This document shows positions 1 through 8,744 of a stretch of DNA of 64,000 nt, piece by piece. The translations under genes and the position numbers were made by a program. The notes below the pieces were generated by a model, which was not told the origin of the DNA, searched no databases, and saw only the letters and a program-made list of their open reading frames with translations. The DNA comes from Paraburkholderia sp. BL9I2N2 (GTDB lineage Bacteria; Pseudomonadota; Gammaproteobacteria; Burkholderiales; Burkholderiaceae): positions 496,001 through 560,000 of the forward strand of contig NZ_SMGP01000002.1 in assembly GCF_004339745.1 (NCBI RefSeq), in the 5' to 3' direction. The stretch's first letter is position 1, and every line of letters begins with the position of its first letter.

Positions 1-139
1 AGCGCAAGCCGACATCGCGCAGGCACAAGCCGAAGCCTTGGGCGCGGCATTGCGCGCGGTGGCGCTGGTGTCGGCGTTATGCGCGCTGGCCGGCGCAGCG
101 CTGGCGGCCTTCACGATCCGCTCGCAACGGCCGCTTTAG
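1..139 (+). CDS. C-terminal end of an MFS-type membrane transporter (5' truncated)
   Basis: Frame 2 is open from the window edge to TAG at 137-139 and encodes 45 residues. The piece has a short polar stretch (AQADIAQAQAEALG), one long hydrophobic Ala/Leu/Val segment typical of a last transmembrane helix, and a basic tail ending SQRPL. This is how many drug:H+ antiporters of the major facilitator superfamily end. The rest of the gene lies outside the window, so family and substrate cannot be fixed. Confidence 0.55.
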   Translation, partial: AQADIAQAQAEALGAALRAVALVSALCALAGAALAAFTIRSQRPL

Positions 140-273
140 ATGCCCGGCGTCTGATTCATGACTCGCGCACGGTCACCATCCATAGTTCAGAGCGCGCTGA
201 AACATCGCCGGCCGGCGCTCGCCATACTGCAGTCATGGTGCTTCAGACCACGCCTCTCAACCGACCCGGAGCT

Positions 274-630
274 ATGCACATGACAATTACCTGCTTCATC
301 CGCTATCAGATCGATCCTTTCCAGCGCGATGCCTTCGACGAATACGCCCGCAACTGGGGCCGCATTATTCCTCGCTGCGGCGGCCACCTGATCGGCTACT
401 TTCTGCCGCACGAAGGGACCAACGACATCGCGTGGGGCTTGATCGCGTTCGACAGCCTCGCGGCTTATGAGACATATCGCGCGAGACTGCGCGCCGATCC
501 CGAGGCACGCGACAACTTCAAGCTAGCGCAGACGAAGCGCTTCATTCTGCGCGAGGAGCGCACCTTCACCGAAGTCGTGGAAGGCACCTTGGGCGTGCCG
601 GCGGTGCGCGCGTCGGCAGCGACGGAGTAA
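274..630 (+). CDS. NIPSNAP family protein
   Basis: Encodes 118 residues. The N-terminal MTITCFIRYQIDP, followed by FDEYARNWGRIIPRCGGHLIGYF and a C-terminal half ending near FILREERTFTEVVEG, matches the small ferredoxin-like alpha/beta barrel of NIPSNAP proteins. These usually occur as dimers and their catalytic role is mostly unknown. The first ATG at 274 has a weak GGAG just upstream; a second ATG follows two codons later at 280. The reading frame is open further upstream to 79, but that part is low-complexity and lacks family similarity. It is monocistronic between the truncated transporter and the MscS channel. No function beyond the family is claimed. Confidence 0.8.
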   Translation: MHMTITCFIRYQIDPFQRDAFDEYARNWGRIIPRCGGHLIGYFLPHEGTNDIAWGLIAFDSLAAYETYRARLRADPEARDNFKLAQTKRFILREERTFTEVVEGTLGVPAVRASAATE

Positions 631-916
631 TTGCGAGGGATTGCGATTGCGGCTGCGGCGGTGAAGGTATACGCACGGGCCGGGGGGAATTCCTGCGCGT
701 CGCAGCCGGCATGGGACAATCGGGTACTGTCCGACAGGCAAGTTTTTTGCTACCGCAAGGTGCCGCTGCACGGGGCTCGCCGGATTTCCGGCGCCTCGCG
801 CCACGGCAGGTCAAGGAACTTGTACCGCCAAAACCGTGTCGGTTCATGGTCACGCCGCCGAACCGGTCCGTACGTATCGGCACAGCCGTCCGCATCTGTC
901 CCCCGCTTTACACCCT

Positions 917-3577
917 ATGCGCAAATTATTCCAGGTCTGGTTTTTCGTTCTTCTCGCCTTCATCACCGCGCCGGTTTTCGCCGCAACAGCGCCGGCCACG
1001 CCCGCGTCGTCGGCCTCCGGCGTCGGCGTCACGCTGACACCCGAGCAGGCCCGCCAGGCTCTCGCCGTTCTCAATGACCCCACGCGCCGCGCGCAAGTCG
1101 CCGACACGCTGCAGGCCATCGCCGCCGCCGGCGTGCTGAGCGCGCCGCCCGCTTCCGCGCCCGCGGCCGCCTCGGCGCCCGCTGCGGCGAGCGGCGCCGC
1201 CGCCATCGTGCCGGCGGCGTTCAAGTCCAACGGCCTCGCCTCGCAACTGGCCCGCCAGGGCGCGCATTGGGCCGTGCACCTCGGCAAGTCGTTGCGCAGT
1301 TCGGTCGCCGCGCTGCTCGACCTCGCGTCGGTCCGCGCCTGGTGGAACTGGCAATCGACCAACCCGCAAGCGCGCGCCGTACTGGGCCACGTCGCGTGGT
1401 CGCTGCTGGCCGCGCTGATTCCCGCGCTCGTGCTCGAATGGCTGGCGCGCCGCCTGCTGCGCCGCGCCTACCGGGCGCTGGCAGCGCGCCGCGAACTGGC
1501 AGACGAAGACGACGCCGCGCAAGCCGACCTGCCCGTCGACGTCGCGCCACAACCCGCCGACGCGCCGAACGCCGCGCCGCCCTTGCCCGTTTCGCCGCCC
1601 TCGCCGGTGAGTACGGCAGAGGCGCAAGCCGCGGCCGTGCCGTCCGGCACCTCCGCCGCGACGAAGGCCAAAGGCCGGGTCAACGAAGCCAAAGGCAAGC
1701 AGAACGCCAAACATCACTGGACGCTTCTGCGGCGCCTGCCGCGCGCGCTCCTCTCCATGGCGCTGCGGCTGCTGCCGCTCGTGGTGTTCGTCGGCGCGGC
1801 GAGCGCGCTGATGTCGATCTTCGCCGACGACGGCACGCCGCAAGACCGCGCGCTCGATTCGCTGGTCGATATCTACGTGCTATGCCGCGTGATCGTGATC
1901 GTCAGCGGTTTCTTCCTGCAACCGGCGGCGCCGCGTCTGCGTCTGCTGCGCATGAGCGACGCGTGGGCCGCTTTCGTGCAACGTTGGATAGTGCGGATCG
2001 TCAGCGTGGTGGGCGTGGGTTCCGCGATCGCCGAGATCGCGCAGTCGCTCGGTCTGAACGACGCGGCGCATCTCGCCTTGATGAAAGTGGTCGCGCTCGC
2101 CGGCCACGTCATGATCTCGATCCTGCTGCTGCAATGCGCGACCCCGGTCGGCGAATTGATCCGCAAGCGCCTCGCCGCGCGCAAGTCGCTGGAGATGTTC
2201 GGCAACGTATTCGCCGAAGTCTGGGCGTGGGCCGCGGTGTTCGTCGTCATGGCGCTGTGGTTCATCTGGGCGCTCGACGTGCAGAACGGCTATCACGCGC
2301 TGCTGCATCTCGGCGGCATTTCGCTGGCGGTGCTGGTGGGCGCGCGGGTCGTGTCGATCGTGGTGTTCGGGGCGCTGGCCCGGCTCTTCAATGTGCAGGA
2401 CGACGCGGCCAAATCGCTCGTGCATCAGCACGCGTACCGCTATTACCCGCTGTTGCGCCTCGTGGTGGCGTGGCTCATCGGCATCGTGACCGCGCTCGCG
2501 CTGTTGCAGGTGTGGGGCGTGCACGTGGGCGACCTGTTCCGTACCGGGACGATCGGGCACCGGCTCGCGTCGGCGATCATCACGATCGGCGTGGCGGCCG
2601 TGATCGCGCTGCTGGTGTGGGAAGGCGTCAACGTATCGGTCGAACAACGGCTAGACAGTTGGACCACCAGCGGCGACCTCGTGCGCGCCGCGCGCTTGCG
2701 CACGCTGCTGCCGATGCTGCGCAGCGCGCTCTTCTGCGCGATCGCGCTGGTGGTGGTGCTCACCGGTTTGAGTGAACTCGGCGTAAACATCGGGCCGCTG
2801 CTGGCGGGCGCGAGTATCTTCGGCGTGGCGCTCGGATTCGGCTCGCAAAAACTGGTGCAGGATTTCATCACCGGCATTTTCCTGTTGATGGAAAACGCGA
2901 TGCAGGTCGGCGACTGGGTCACGCTCGCGGGCGTGTCCGGCACCGTCGAATATCTGTCGATCCGCACTGTGCGGCTGCGCGGCGGCGACGGTTCGCTCTA
3001 CACCGTGCCGTTCAGTTCGGTATCGACGGTGAACAACACCAACCGCGGCATCGGCAATGCGGCGGTGAAGGTCAATATCGTGTTCGGCGCGGATGTCGAT
3101 CTCGCCATCAACACGCTGAAGGAAATCGGCGCGGCCCTGCGCGAGGACGACAAGTTCAAGGACGGCATTCTGTCGGACTTCAGCTTCTGGGGCGTCGATG
3201 CGCTGGACGGCTCGGCCATCACGCTGGCCGGCCAGATCCAGTGCCGCGACAGTGCGCGCTGGGGCGTGCAGCGCGAATTCAACCGGCGCATTCTCGACCA
3301 GTTCCGCGAGCGCGGCATCGAGATCGCGAACCCGCAGCGCAATCTGCTGACGTGGGACCCGGAAAGCGCACCCGCGAGAATCGAAGCGGATGACACACAC
3401 AAAGACGCACCTGACGCAGCTGATGCACCGAAGGCCGCGCCGCCCGCCGCTGCGCCTTCGTCCGCCGCAGCGGCGCAGAAGGACGTGCCGGTGGAAGACC
3501 AGTTGCCCGTCGACCCTAAGCCGGCTGGCGGCCCAGGAACGCCAGCAAATCCCGCTTCAACCTCTCCGCATGAGTGA
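917..3577 (+). CDS. MscS-family mechanosensitive channel, large (YbiO-like)
   Basis: Encodes 886 residues from the ATG at 917, chosen because it begins a clear signal peptide (MRKLFQVWFFVLLAFITAPVFA). The frame is open upstream to 836 but without a leader-like sequence. After the signal come an Ala/Pro-rich periplasmic region, a charged linker near residues 195-260, about ten hydrophobic segments, and the MscS core around residues 620-720, including the Gly/Ala pore helix (GVALGFGSQKLVQDFITG) and beta-domain (GDWVTLAGVSGTVEYLSIRT). The tail is a disordered Ala/Pro/Asp-rich extension. The family releases solutes on osmotic downshock across the inner membrane. The last 62 bp overlap the convergent hydrolase gene. 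The 286 bp before the start show no other gene. Confidence 0.88.
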   Translation: MRKLFQVWFFVLLAFITAPVFAATAPATPASSASGVGVTLTPEQARQALAVLNDPTRRAQVADTLQAIAAAGVLSAPPASAPAAASAPAAASGAAAIVPAAFKSNGLASQLARQGAHWAVHLGKSLRSSVAALLDLASVRAWWNWQSTNPQARAVLGHVAWSLLAALIPALVLEWLARRLLRRAYRALAARRELADEDDAAQADLPVDVAPQPADAPNAAPPLPVSPPSPVSTAEAQAAAVPSGTSAATKAKGRVNEAKGKQNAKHHWTLLRRLPRALLSMALRLLPLVVFVGAASALMSIFADDGTPQDRALDSLVDIYVLCRVIVIVSGFFLQPAAPRLRLLRMSDAWAAFVQRWIVRIVSVVGVGSAIAEIAQSLGLNDAAHLALMKVVALAGHVMISILLLQCATPVGELIRKRLAARKSLEMFGNVFAEVWAWAAVFVVMALWFIWALDVQNGYHALLHLGGISLAVLVGARVVSIVVFGALARLFNVQDDAAKSLVHQHAYRYYPLLRLVVAWLIGIVTALALLQVWGVHVGDLFRTGTIGHRLASAIITIGVAAVIALLVWEGVNVSVEQRLDSWTTSGDLVRAARLRTLLPMLRSALFCAIALVVVLTGLSELGVNIGPLLAGASIFGVALGFGSQKLVQDFITGIFLLMENAMQVGDWVTLAGVSGTVEYLSIRTVRLRGGDGSLYTVPFSSVSTVNNTNRGIGNAAVKVNIVFGADVDLAINTLKEIGAALREDDKFKDGILSDFSFWGVDALDGSAITLAGQIQCRDSARWGVQREFNRRILDQFRERGIEIANPQRNLLTWDPESAPARIEADDTHKDAPDAADAPKAAPPAAAPSSAAAAQKDVPVEDQLPVDPKPAGGPGTPANPASTSPHE

Positions 3578-4367
3578 AGTAAAAGCCGTGACCCGCGCCT
3601 TCATAGACATGCAGTGACGCGCCGGGTATCAGCGCCGCGGTGGGCCGCCCGGTCAGTTCGAGCGGCGCCGACGCGTCACGATCGCCATGCAGGATCAGCG
3701 ACGGCACCTCGATCTTCGCCAATTCCGCGCGGAAATCGGTGATGGTCTGCACGCGCGCCAGTTCGAGCATCGCCTGATGCGAGGTTTGCAGCATCATGCG
3801 GAGCGTCCAGTCGAGCGGCGCGCGCGACACGCCCGGCCCGAAGTACGGCGCCGCATTCGCCTCGATCCAGTCGGGAAAGGAACGGCTCAGCGCGAGGCGG
3901 CCTTGCTCGAATAAAGCGGCGTCGATGCCGTTCGGGTTGTCCTCGGTTTTCAGCAGATACGGCGTGGCCGCAGGCGCTATGAACGCGACCCGGGCGACGC
4001 GCGCCGAACCGTAACGCGTCAGATAACGCACCGCTTCGCCGCTCGCAATCGAATGCGCGACCAGGGTGACGCCGCTCAGATCGAGCGCGCTCAACACGCT
4101 CTCCAGATCGTCGGCGAGCGTGTCGAAGTCGTAGCCGCGGCCCGGATCGCTCGAACGGCCATGCCCGCGCCGGTCGTACGCGATGCAGCGGCAATCGAGA
4201 CGCGACAGCGGTTCCATCTGGTACGCCCACATGTCGGAATTCAGCGTCCAGCCGGAGAGGAACACCAGCGGCGTGCCCTGCCCCCAGTCGCGGTAGAAAA
4301 GACGCGTGTTGTCGGCGGTGCGGATGGTGTTCGGTTCGTCGGCGAGATACGGTGCGGTCGCGTTCAT
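3516..4367 (-). CDS. alpha/beta hydrolase (non-heme haloperoxidase/esterase-like)
   Basis: Encodes 283 residues. The start at 4367 has AAGGAG six bases upstream. The fold signature is complete: oxyanion strand VFLSGWTLNSDMW, nucleophile elbow VAHSIASG with Ser106, acid in LILHGDRDASAP, and catalytic His in GAGHGFYFTHAERL. The elbow is A-H-S-I-A rather than the usual G-x-S-x-G. Sequence style resembles cofactor-free chloroperoxidase-type hydrolases, but substrate cannot be told from sequence. The 3' end overlaps the MscS gene tail-to-tail by 62 bp. It is read as a single-gene unit, with the helicase gene ending 121 bp further right on the same strand. Confidence 0.85.
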   Translation of the reverse strand: MNATAPYLADEPNTIRTADNTRLFYRDWGQGTPLVFLSGWTLNSDMWAYQMEPLSRLDCRCIAYDRRGHGRSSDPGRGYDFDTLADDLESVLSALDLSGVTLVAHSIASGEAVRYLTRYGSARVARVAFIAPAATPYLLKTEDNPNGIDAALFEQGRLALSRSFPDWIEANAAPYFGPGVSRAPLDWTLRMMLQTSHQAMLELARVQTITDFRAELAKIEVPSLILHGDRDASAPLELTGRPTAALIPGASLHVYEGAGHGFYFTHAERLKRDLLAFLGRQPA

Positions 4368-4488
4368 GGAAGTCTCCTTGCCTCAAGTGGGAGTCGTGAT
4401 GCCGTGACGCCACTGTGCCGGGCGACGGTAGGCAGGTCGATTACCTGGGAGGTAAAGAGGCGCGCTAATAACGCGCCGGGCTGGCGCG

Positions 4489-6753
4489 CTATTGCACGTC
4501 CCACCAGCGCGGCAGCAACCGCCGCACTTCCGGCCGCCGGTAGCGGTCGTCGATCAGATGCACCACACCCTGGTCCTGCTCCGTGCGGATCACGCGTCCG
4601 GCCGCCTGCACCACTTTCTGCAAACCGGGGTACAGGTACATGTAGTCGTAGCCGTTGCCGAACTTCTCCTCCATCGTGCGACGCATCTGTTCGTTGATCT
4701 CGTTCATCTGCGGCAAACCGAGCGTGGCGATGAACGCGCCGATCAATTGCTGGCCGACCAGATCGACGCCTTCCGAAAACGCGCCGCCCAGCACCGCGAA
4801 GCCCACGCCCTGATTCATGGTGCGAAAGCGCGCGAGAAACGCGTCGCGCGCCGCTTCGTCCATGCCGGGTTCCTGCGCCCAGACCGGCAAGTCCGGATGC
4901 CGCTCGCGCATCAGCGCGACCACGCGCTGCAAATACTCGAAGCTGCTCAGAAAGCCCAGATAGTTGCCCGGCTGCGCCGCATATTGCCGCGCGATCAGAT
5001 CGACGATCGGCACGAGCGAACGCTCGCGGTCGCGCCAACGCGTCGATACGTTGCCGGCCACGCGCACCTGCAACTGTTCGGCGCGAAACGGCCCTTCCAC
5101 GTCGAGCCATTGGGTTTGTTCAGGCAGGCCCAGGGTGTCGCGATAGAAATGATGCGGGTTGAGCGTGCCGGAGAACATCACCGTGGTGCGCGCGGCCGCG
5201 TAGCGCGGCGCGAGGAACGGCGCGGGAATCACGTTGCGCACGCAGAGCGTGGCATTCGTTTTGTCGCGCGGCGCGTAACGGTCCGCGCTCAGCGTGAGAT
5301 CGAAGATCGAATGCTCGCCGAACTGCTCGGCCAGCGCGACGAAATGCATCGCGTCGAAGAAAAAGCGCAGCGACGCTTCGTCGATGGAAAGCGGTGCTTC
5401 CGCCAGCTGATCGGTGACGGCGCCGATCAGATTCTGCGCGGCCGAGAGCAGTTTGCCGGGGACGTCGGCATAGACCTGATAGGTCGCGGTCTGCGCGCGC
5501 TTGACGGCGTTCCACTCGCGTTGCAGCCGTTCAAGCGGCTTGCGCAAGGTGGCCGGCGCCGTTTTGCGCGCGAGCCGGAACGTCGCCTGATCGAGCGACG
5601 CGGTGTACATGCGGCGCGCGCGGTCGAGCAGATTGTGCGCCTCGTCCACCAGCACACCCACGCGCCACTGGTTGATCTGCGTGAGCGCATACAGCATGGC
5701 GCTGCTGTCGTAGTAGTAGTTGTAATCGCCGACCACCACGTCGGCCCAGCGCGTGAGTTCCTGCGCCAGGTAGTACGGACAGACGTCGTGGGCGAGCGCC
5801 GCTTCGCGCACCGCCGCGCGGTCGAGGCGCGGAGCGGCCAGCGCCGCGCTGCGGGCCGCGTCGAGCCGGTCGTAGAAGCCCCGCGCCAGTGGACAGGATT
5901 CGCCGTTGCAGGCTTTGTCGGGATGCTCGCAGGCTTTGTCGCGCGCGACCAGTTCGAGGGTTCTCAACGGCAGGCGCGTGGCGCCTCGATGGAGCGTTTC
6001 GATCGCATCCAGCGCCAGCGCGCGGCCTGGCGTCTTGGCGGTCAGGAAGAACACCCGGTCGATCTGGTCCGACGCACACGCTTTGAGCAAGGGGAAAATC
6101 GTTGCGAGCGTCTTGCCGATGCCAGTCGGCGCCTGCGCCATCAACGGCTTGCCGTCGCGCGCCGAACGATACACCGACACCGCCAGCTCGCGCTGTCCGC
6201 TGCGAAACTGGCCATGCGGAAACCGCAGCGCGTCGAGCGCCGCATTGCGCGCGGCCCGATGCGCTTCTTCCTGAACTGCCCAATCGAGAAACCGCTCGCA
6301 TTGCTCGACGAAGAAAATCTCCAGGTCGCGCGCGGTATGCGTTTGCGTTAGCAACACTTCTTTCTGGGTGCCGATATCGAAGTACACCAGCGCTACCGTC
6401 AATTCCGTGAGTTCGCGTGTCCGGCACAGCAGATGTCCGTAGACGAGCGCCTGCGCCCAGTGCAGCGTACGGTGATTGGCCGGCATTCGTTCGAGATCGC
6501 CGCGATGCGTCTTGACCTCTTCCAGCCGGTTCGCGCTCGGGTCATAGCCGTCGGCGCGGCCGCGCACGGTCAGGCTGCGATGCGTGCCAGTCAGCGTGAT
6601 TTCGGCTTCGTAGCCGCTTGCCCGCCGGCCGGCGACCGTCATGTGGCCCGCCATGCCTTCGAGCGAGGTCGGCGCAGGCGTGAAGCGCAGATCGAGGTCG
6701 CCGCGCCTTGCGGTGAATTCGCACATCGCCCGCACGGCGACCATGTAGGTCAT
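4489..6753 (-). CDS. Fe-S ATP-dependent DNA helicase (XPD/DinG-like) with N-terminal PD-(D/E)XK motif
   Basis: Encodes 754 residues. The N-terminal 150 residues carry a nuclease-type motif (GRADGY with Asp68, then LEEVKTH with Glu79 and Lys81). Walker A APTGIGKT is at 208-215. Four cysteines (275, 282, 287, 325) sit where XPD-type helicases hold a 4Fe-4S cluster. The Walker B box is DEAH (370-373). Motif VI (QAAGRVIRTEQDQG) is near the C-terminus. Its ATG overlaps the stop of the upstream FAN1-type gene (ATGA, 6750-6753), so the two should be translated together. Role inferred: unwinding of damaged or branched DNA in cooperation with the VRR-NUC nuclease. Not canonical DinG, because of the nuclease-like N-terminus and its genetic linkage. 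Confidence 0.9.
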   Translation of the reverse strand: MTYMVAVRAMCEFTARRGDLDLRFTPAPTSLEGMAGHMTVAGRRASGYEAEITLTGTHRSLTVRGRADGYDPSANRLEEVKTHRGDLERMPANHRTLHWAQALVYGHLLCRTRELTELTVALVYFDIGTQKEVLLTQTHTARDLEIFFVEQCERFLDWAVQEEAHRAARNAALDALRFPHGQFRSGQRELAVSVYRSARDGKPLMAQAPTGIGKTLATIFPLLKACASDQIDRVFFLTAKTPGRALALDAIETLHRGATRLPLRTLELVARDKACEHPDKACNGESCPLARGFYDRLDAARSAALAAPRLDRAAVREAALAHDVCPYYLAQELTRWADVVVGDYNYYYDSSAMLYALTQINQWRVGVLVDEAHNLLDRARRMYTASLDQATFRLARKTAPATLRKPLERLQREWNAVKRAQTATYQVYADVPGKLLSAAQNLIGAVTDQLAEAPLSIDEASLRFFFDAMHFVALAEQFGEHSIFDLTLSADRYAPRDKTNATLCVRNVIPAPFLAPRYAAARTTVMFSGTLNPHHFYRDTLGLPEQTQWLDVEGPFRAEQLQVRVAGNVSTRWRDRERSLVPIVDLIARQYAAQPGNYLGFLSSFEYLQRVVALMRERHPDLPVWAQEPGMDEAARDAFLARFRTMNQGVGFAVLGGAFSEGVDLVGQQLIGAFIATLGLPQMNEINEQMRRTMEEKFGNGYDYMYLYPGLQKVVQAAGRVIRTEQDQGVVHLIDDRYRRPEVRRLLPRWWDVQ

Positions 6754-8660
6754 GCGGTGGCCTCGGTGGTGGCTTTGGCGGCGACCTCGGTGGTGGCTTT
6801 GGCGGGTTCGGCAGTGGCCTTGGCGGTGAGCTCGCCGGTGGCCTCGGCGGCAACCTCGGTGATGACCTTGGCGGTCGGCTCGCCAGTGGCCTCGGCGGCG
6901 ACCTCGATGGTGGCCTCGGTAGCAACTTCAGCCACGCCCCCACCTTCCGCGACTACGGCTTCATCGGCCCAGCGCACGTCGAGCACGCGTACCGGCATGC
7001 CGTGCTGCGCGCAATACGCGAGCCAGCGAATCTGATTGTCCTGCAAGCGGTCGCCGGGGCCTTTCACTTCGATCAACTCATAGCGGCGCTCGGCCGGCCA
7101 GAATCGGATCAGATCCGGCAAGCCGGACCGATTACCGCGAATATCGCGCAGCAAACGCTCGAACCACAGTTTCAGATGTGCGGCCGGCAGACAGTCGAGC
7201 GCCAGCGCGACGAGTTCCGGCGTGAGCATCGCCCAGAACACGAACGGCGATTGCAGCCCCGCCTTGCCATGCAGATGCCGCAAAATCGTCTCGCGATAGA
7301 CGCCGCTATCGAGTTGTTCCAGACACCCGGCGAACTGATCCGCGCGGCACGCATGAAAATCCGGCGCGTGCAGATCGGCCGGACCACGCTGGAACGGATG
7401 AAAAAACGCCCCCGGCACCGCCGCGAAAACCGGCTCCCAGCACAGCAGCCCGAACAACGAGTTGATCAGCGCGTTCTCGACGTAATGCACCGGTGCGGTC
7501 TCGCACGTCAAATGATCGCGGGCGACGTACTCGACCGGTATCGGCGCCTCGGGCCGCGGCAGCACCAGCGCGCTGCGCTCGACCGGACGGGCCGCCGGCA
7601 CACGCGCGACCGCCTCGCCACGCTTGCGCTGCAAACGCGGCAGCATGCGCGCGAGGCGTTGCGCCTCTTCTTCGCTTTCAGGCGCGGCGGAGGCTTGCAA
7701 GGCCAGCGCGAAGGCATCGTCGAAACGCTCGCTGCGTTCGAGCACGCGCATGCGCCGATGGCGCGCGCCGGGCCACGCACAACGCTCATAAACCGCGAGC
7801 GCGGCCGCCCAGTTCTGCCGACGCTCGCACAGATTGCCGATGCGGAACAGCAATTTCGCGCGCCGCGTCTCGAGCCAGGGGTTGGCAGTCTCAATGGCGG
7901 CGACCGAGGTGACAAGCTCGTCGATTGCCGCCGCTTCCGCGTCGCCACCGGGCAGCCATTCGAGCGCCTCGCGGCACGCATGCAAGGCGAGATAGACGTC
8001 GACGTCCGCGCGCTGCTGGAAAGCACGCGACGAAGGCGCGAACGCCACTTTCTCGTACTGGAACACACCGAGGTCGGCGAGCACGAACTCCGACCACTCC
8101 TGCTGCAAATTGCCGAAGAACATCAAACGCAAACGTTCGCAAAGCGGCGCGATCGCCACGTGAAGGACGCGGTCTTCAGCTCGACCGTGCCATGCCGAAA
8201 GCGGGCGCGCCGTGGCACCTTCCTCGTCGCTCTCACTCGCAGAGAAAGGGCGCAGTGTTTCCAGCAGGTCCGGTTTGCGCAGGCTCCTCGCGCCCGGAAT
8301 CAACGCGATGGTGTCCGCGAAAATCTCCATCAACTCGGCACGCGTGGTGAGCGAGAACAACTCGTCGAGCGTCAGACACGGTTCGGTGTCGACCCAGCCG
8401 AGCGCCGCGATCGGCGCGGCCGCCTGCAACGGGCAGCCGATCTCGTCGTAAGACAGGCGGCTCGCGCGGAACAGCGTGCCTTTGCGCATCAGCATGCGAA
8501 CCAGCAGCGCGCGCGAAGACTGCGGCAACGCGGCGAACTCGCGCAGAAACGCGTGTTCGTGAGTGTCGAACACATCGTCATAACGCTGCGCGAGCCACGC
8601 CAGGGCGCGCTCGAAGTTCAGCAGATAGTAGAGAGCGTAGGGAGAGACAGGTGTTGCCAC
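6750..8660 (-). CDS. FAN1-type structure-specific nuclease, VRR-NUC domain
   Basis: Encodes 636 residues. The N-terminus (YYLLNFERALAWLAQRYDDV, then RALLVRMLMRKGTLFRASRL) matches the SAP-like DNA-binding region of bacterial FAN1. The middle is helical and TPR-like. The VRR-NUC catalytic core has Asp516 in GLPDLIRF and Glu531/Lys533 in ELIEVKGPGD, followed by LQDNQ. FAN1 proteins cleave 5' flaps and act in interstrand cross-link repair. The last about 60 residues are an Ala/Thr/Glu repeat tail absent from the core family. A consensus LexA box lies 17 bp upstream of the start, and the helicase gene overlaps the 3' end by 4 bp. Confidence 0.9.
   Translation of the reverse strand: MATPVSPYALYYLLNFERALAWLAQRYDDVFDTHEHAFLREFAALPQSSRALLVRMLMRKGTLFRASRLSYDEIGCPLQAAAPIAALGWVDTEPCLTLDELFSLTTRAELMEIFADTIALIPGARSLRKPDLLETLRPFSASESDEEGATARPLSAWHGRAEDRVLHVAIAPLCERLRLMFFGNLQQEWSEFVLADLGVFQYEKVAFAPSSRAFQQRADVDVYLALHACREALEWLPGGDAEAAAIDELVTSVAAIETANPWLETRRAKLLFRIGNLCERRQNWAAALAVYERCAWPGARHRRMRVLERSERFDDAFALALQASAAPESEEEAQRLARMLPRLQRKRGEAVARVPAARPVERSALVLPRPEAPIPVEYVARDHLTCETAPVHYVENALINSLFGLLCWEPVFAAVPGAFFHPFQRGPADLHAPDFHACRADQFAGCLEQLDSGVYRETILRHLHGKAGLQSPFVFWAMLTPELVALALDCLPAAHLKLWFERLLRDIRGNRSGLPDLIRFWPAERRYELIEVKGPGDRLQDNQIRWLAYCAQHGMPVRVLDVRWADEAVVAEGGGVAEVATEATIEVAAEATGEPTAKVITEVAAEATGELTAKATAEPAKATTEVAAKATTEATA
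6752..6935 (-). repeat. degenerate in-frame repeats encoding an Ala/Thr/Glu/Lys tail
   Basis: The 3' end of the FAN1-type gene is built of related units such as GGCCTCGGCGGCGACCTCG and GGTGGTGGCTTTGGCGG on the plus strand. The translated tail repeats blocks of the type TEVAAEATGE-(L/P)-TAK and ATTEVAAKATTE. Codon use and composition differ from the preceding nuclease domain. Such runs arise by slippage and could vary in length between strains. Confidence 0.8.
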
Positions 8661-8676
8661 GGCACTTTCATGAAAC

Positions 8677-8692
8677 CTGTATGTTTATACAG
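8677..8692. promoter_or_regulatory. LexA (SOS) box of the FAN1/helicase operon
   Basis: CTGTATGTTTATACAG fits CTGT-N8-ACAG exactly, with an AT-rich centre. It lies 17 bp upstream of the FAN1-type start codon. On the minus strand a TATCAT hexamer, a possible -10, lies just upstream of the box, so bound LexA would cover the start region. Both neighbouring genes read leftwards, so only the nuclease/helicase operon can be the target. Confidence 0.85.
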
Positions 8693-8744
8693 TGATGATA
8701 GCAAACTCCGTGGCGAGCCCGGCCAGATTGCCTGAAAGGCAACG

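Noticed and set aside
6433..7035. plus-strand frame with Val/Ala/Ser repeats opposite the FAN1 tail
   Set aside because: It is the antisense image of the tail repeats and has no ribosome site.
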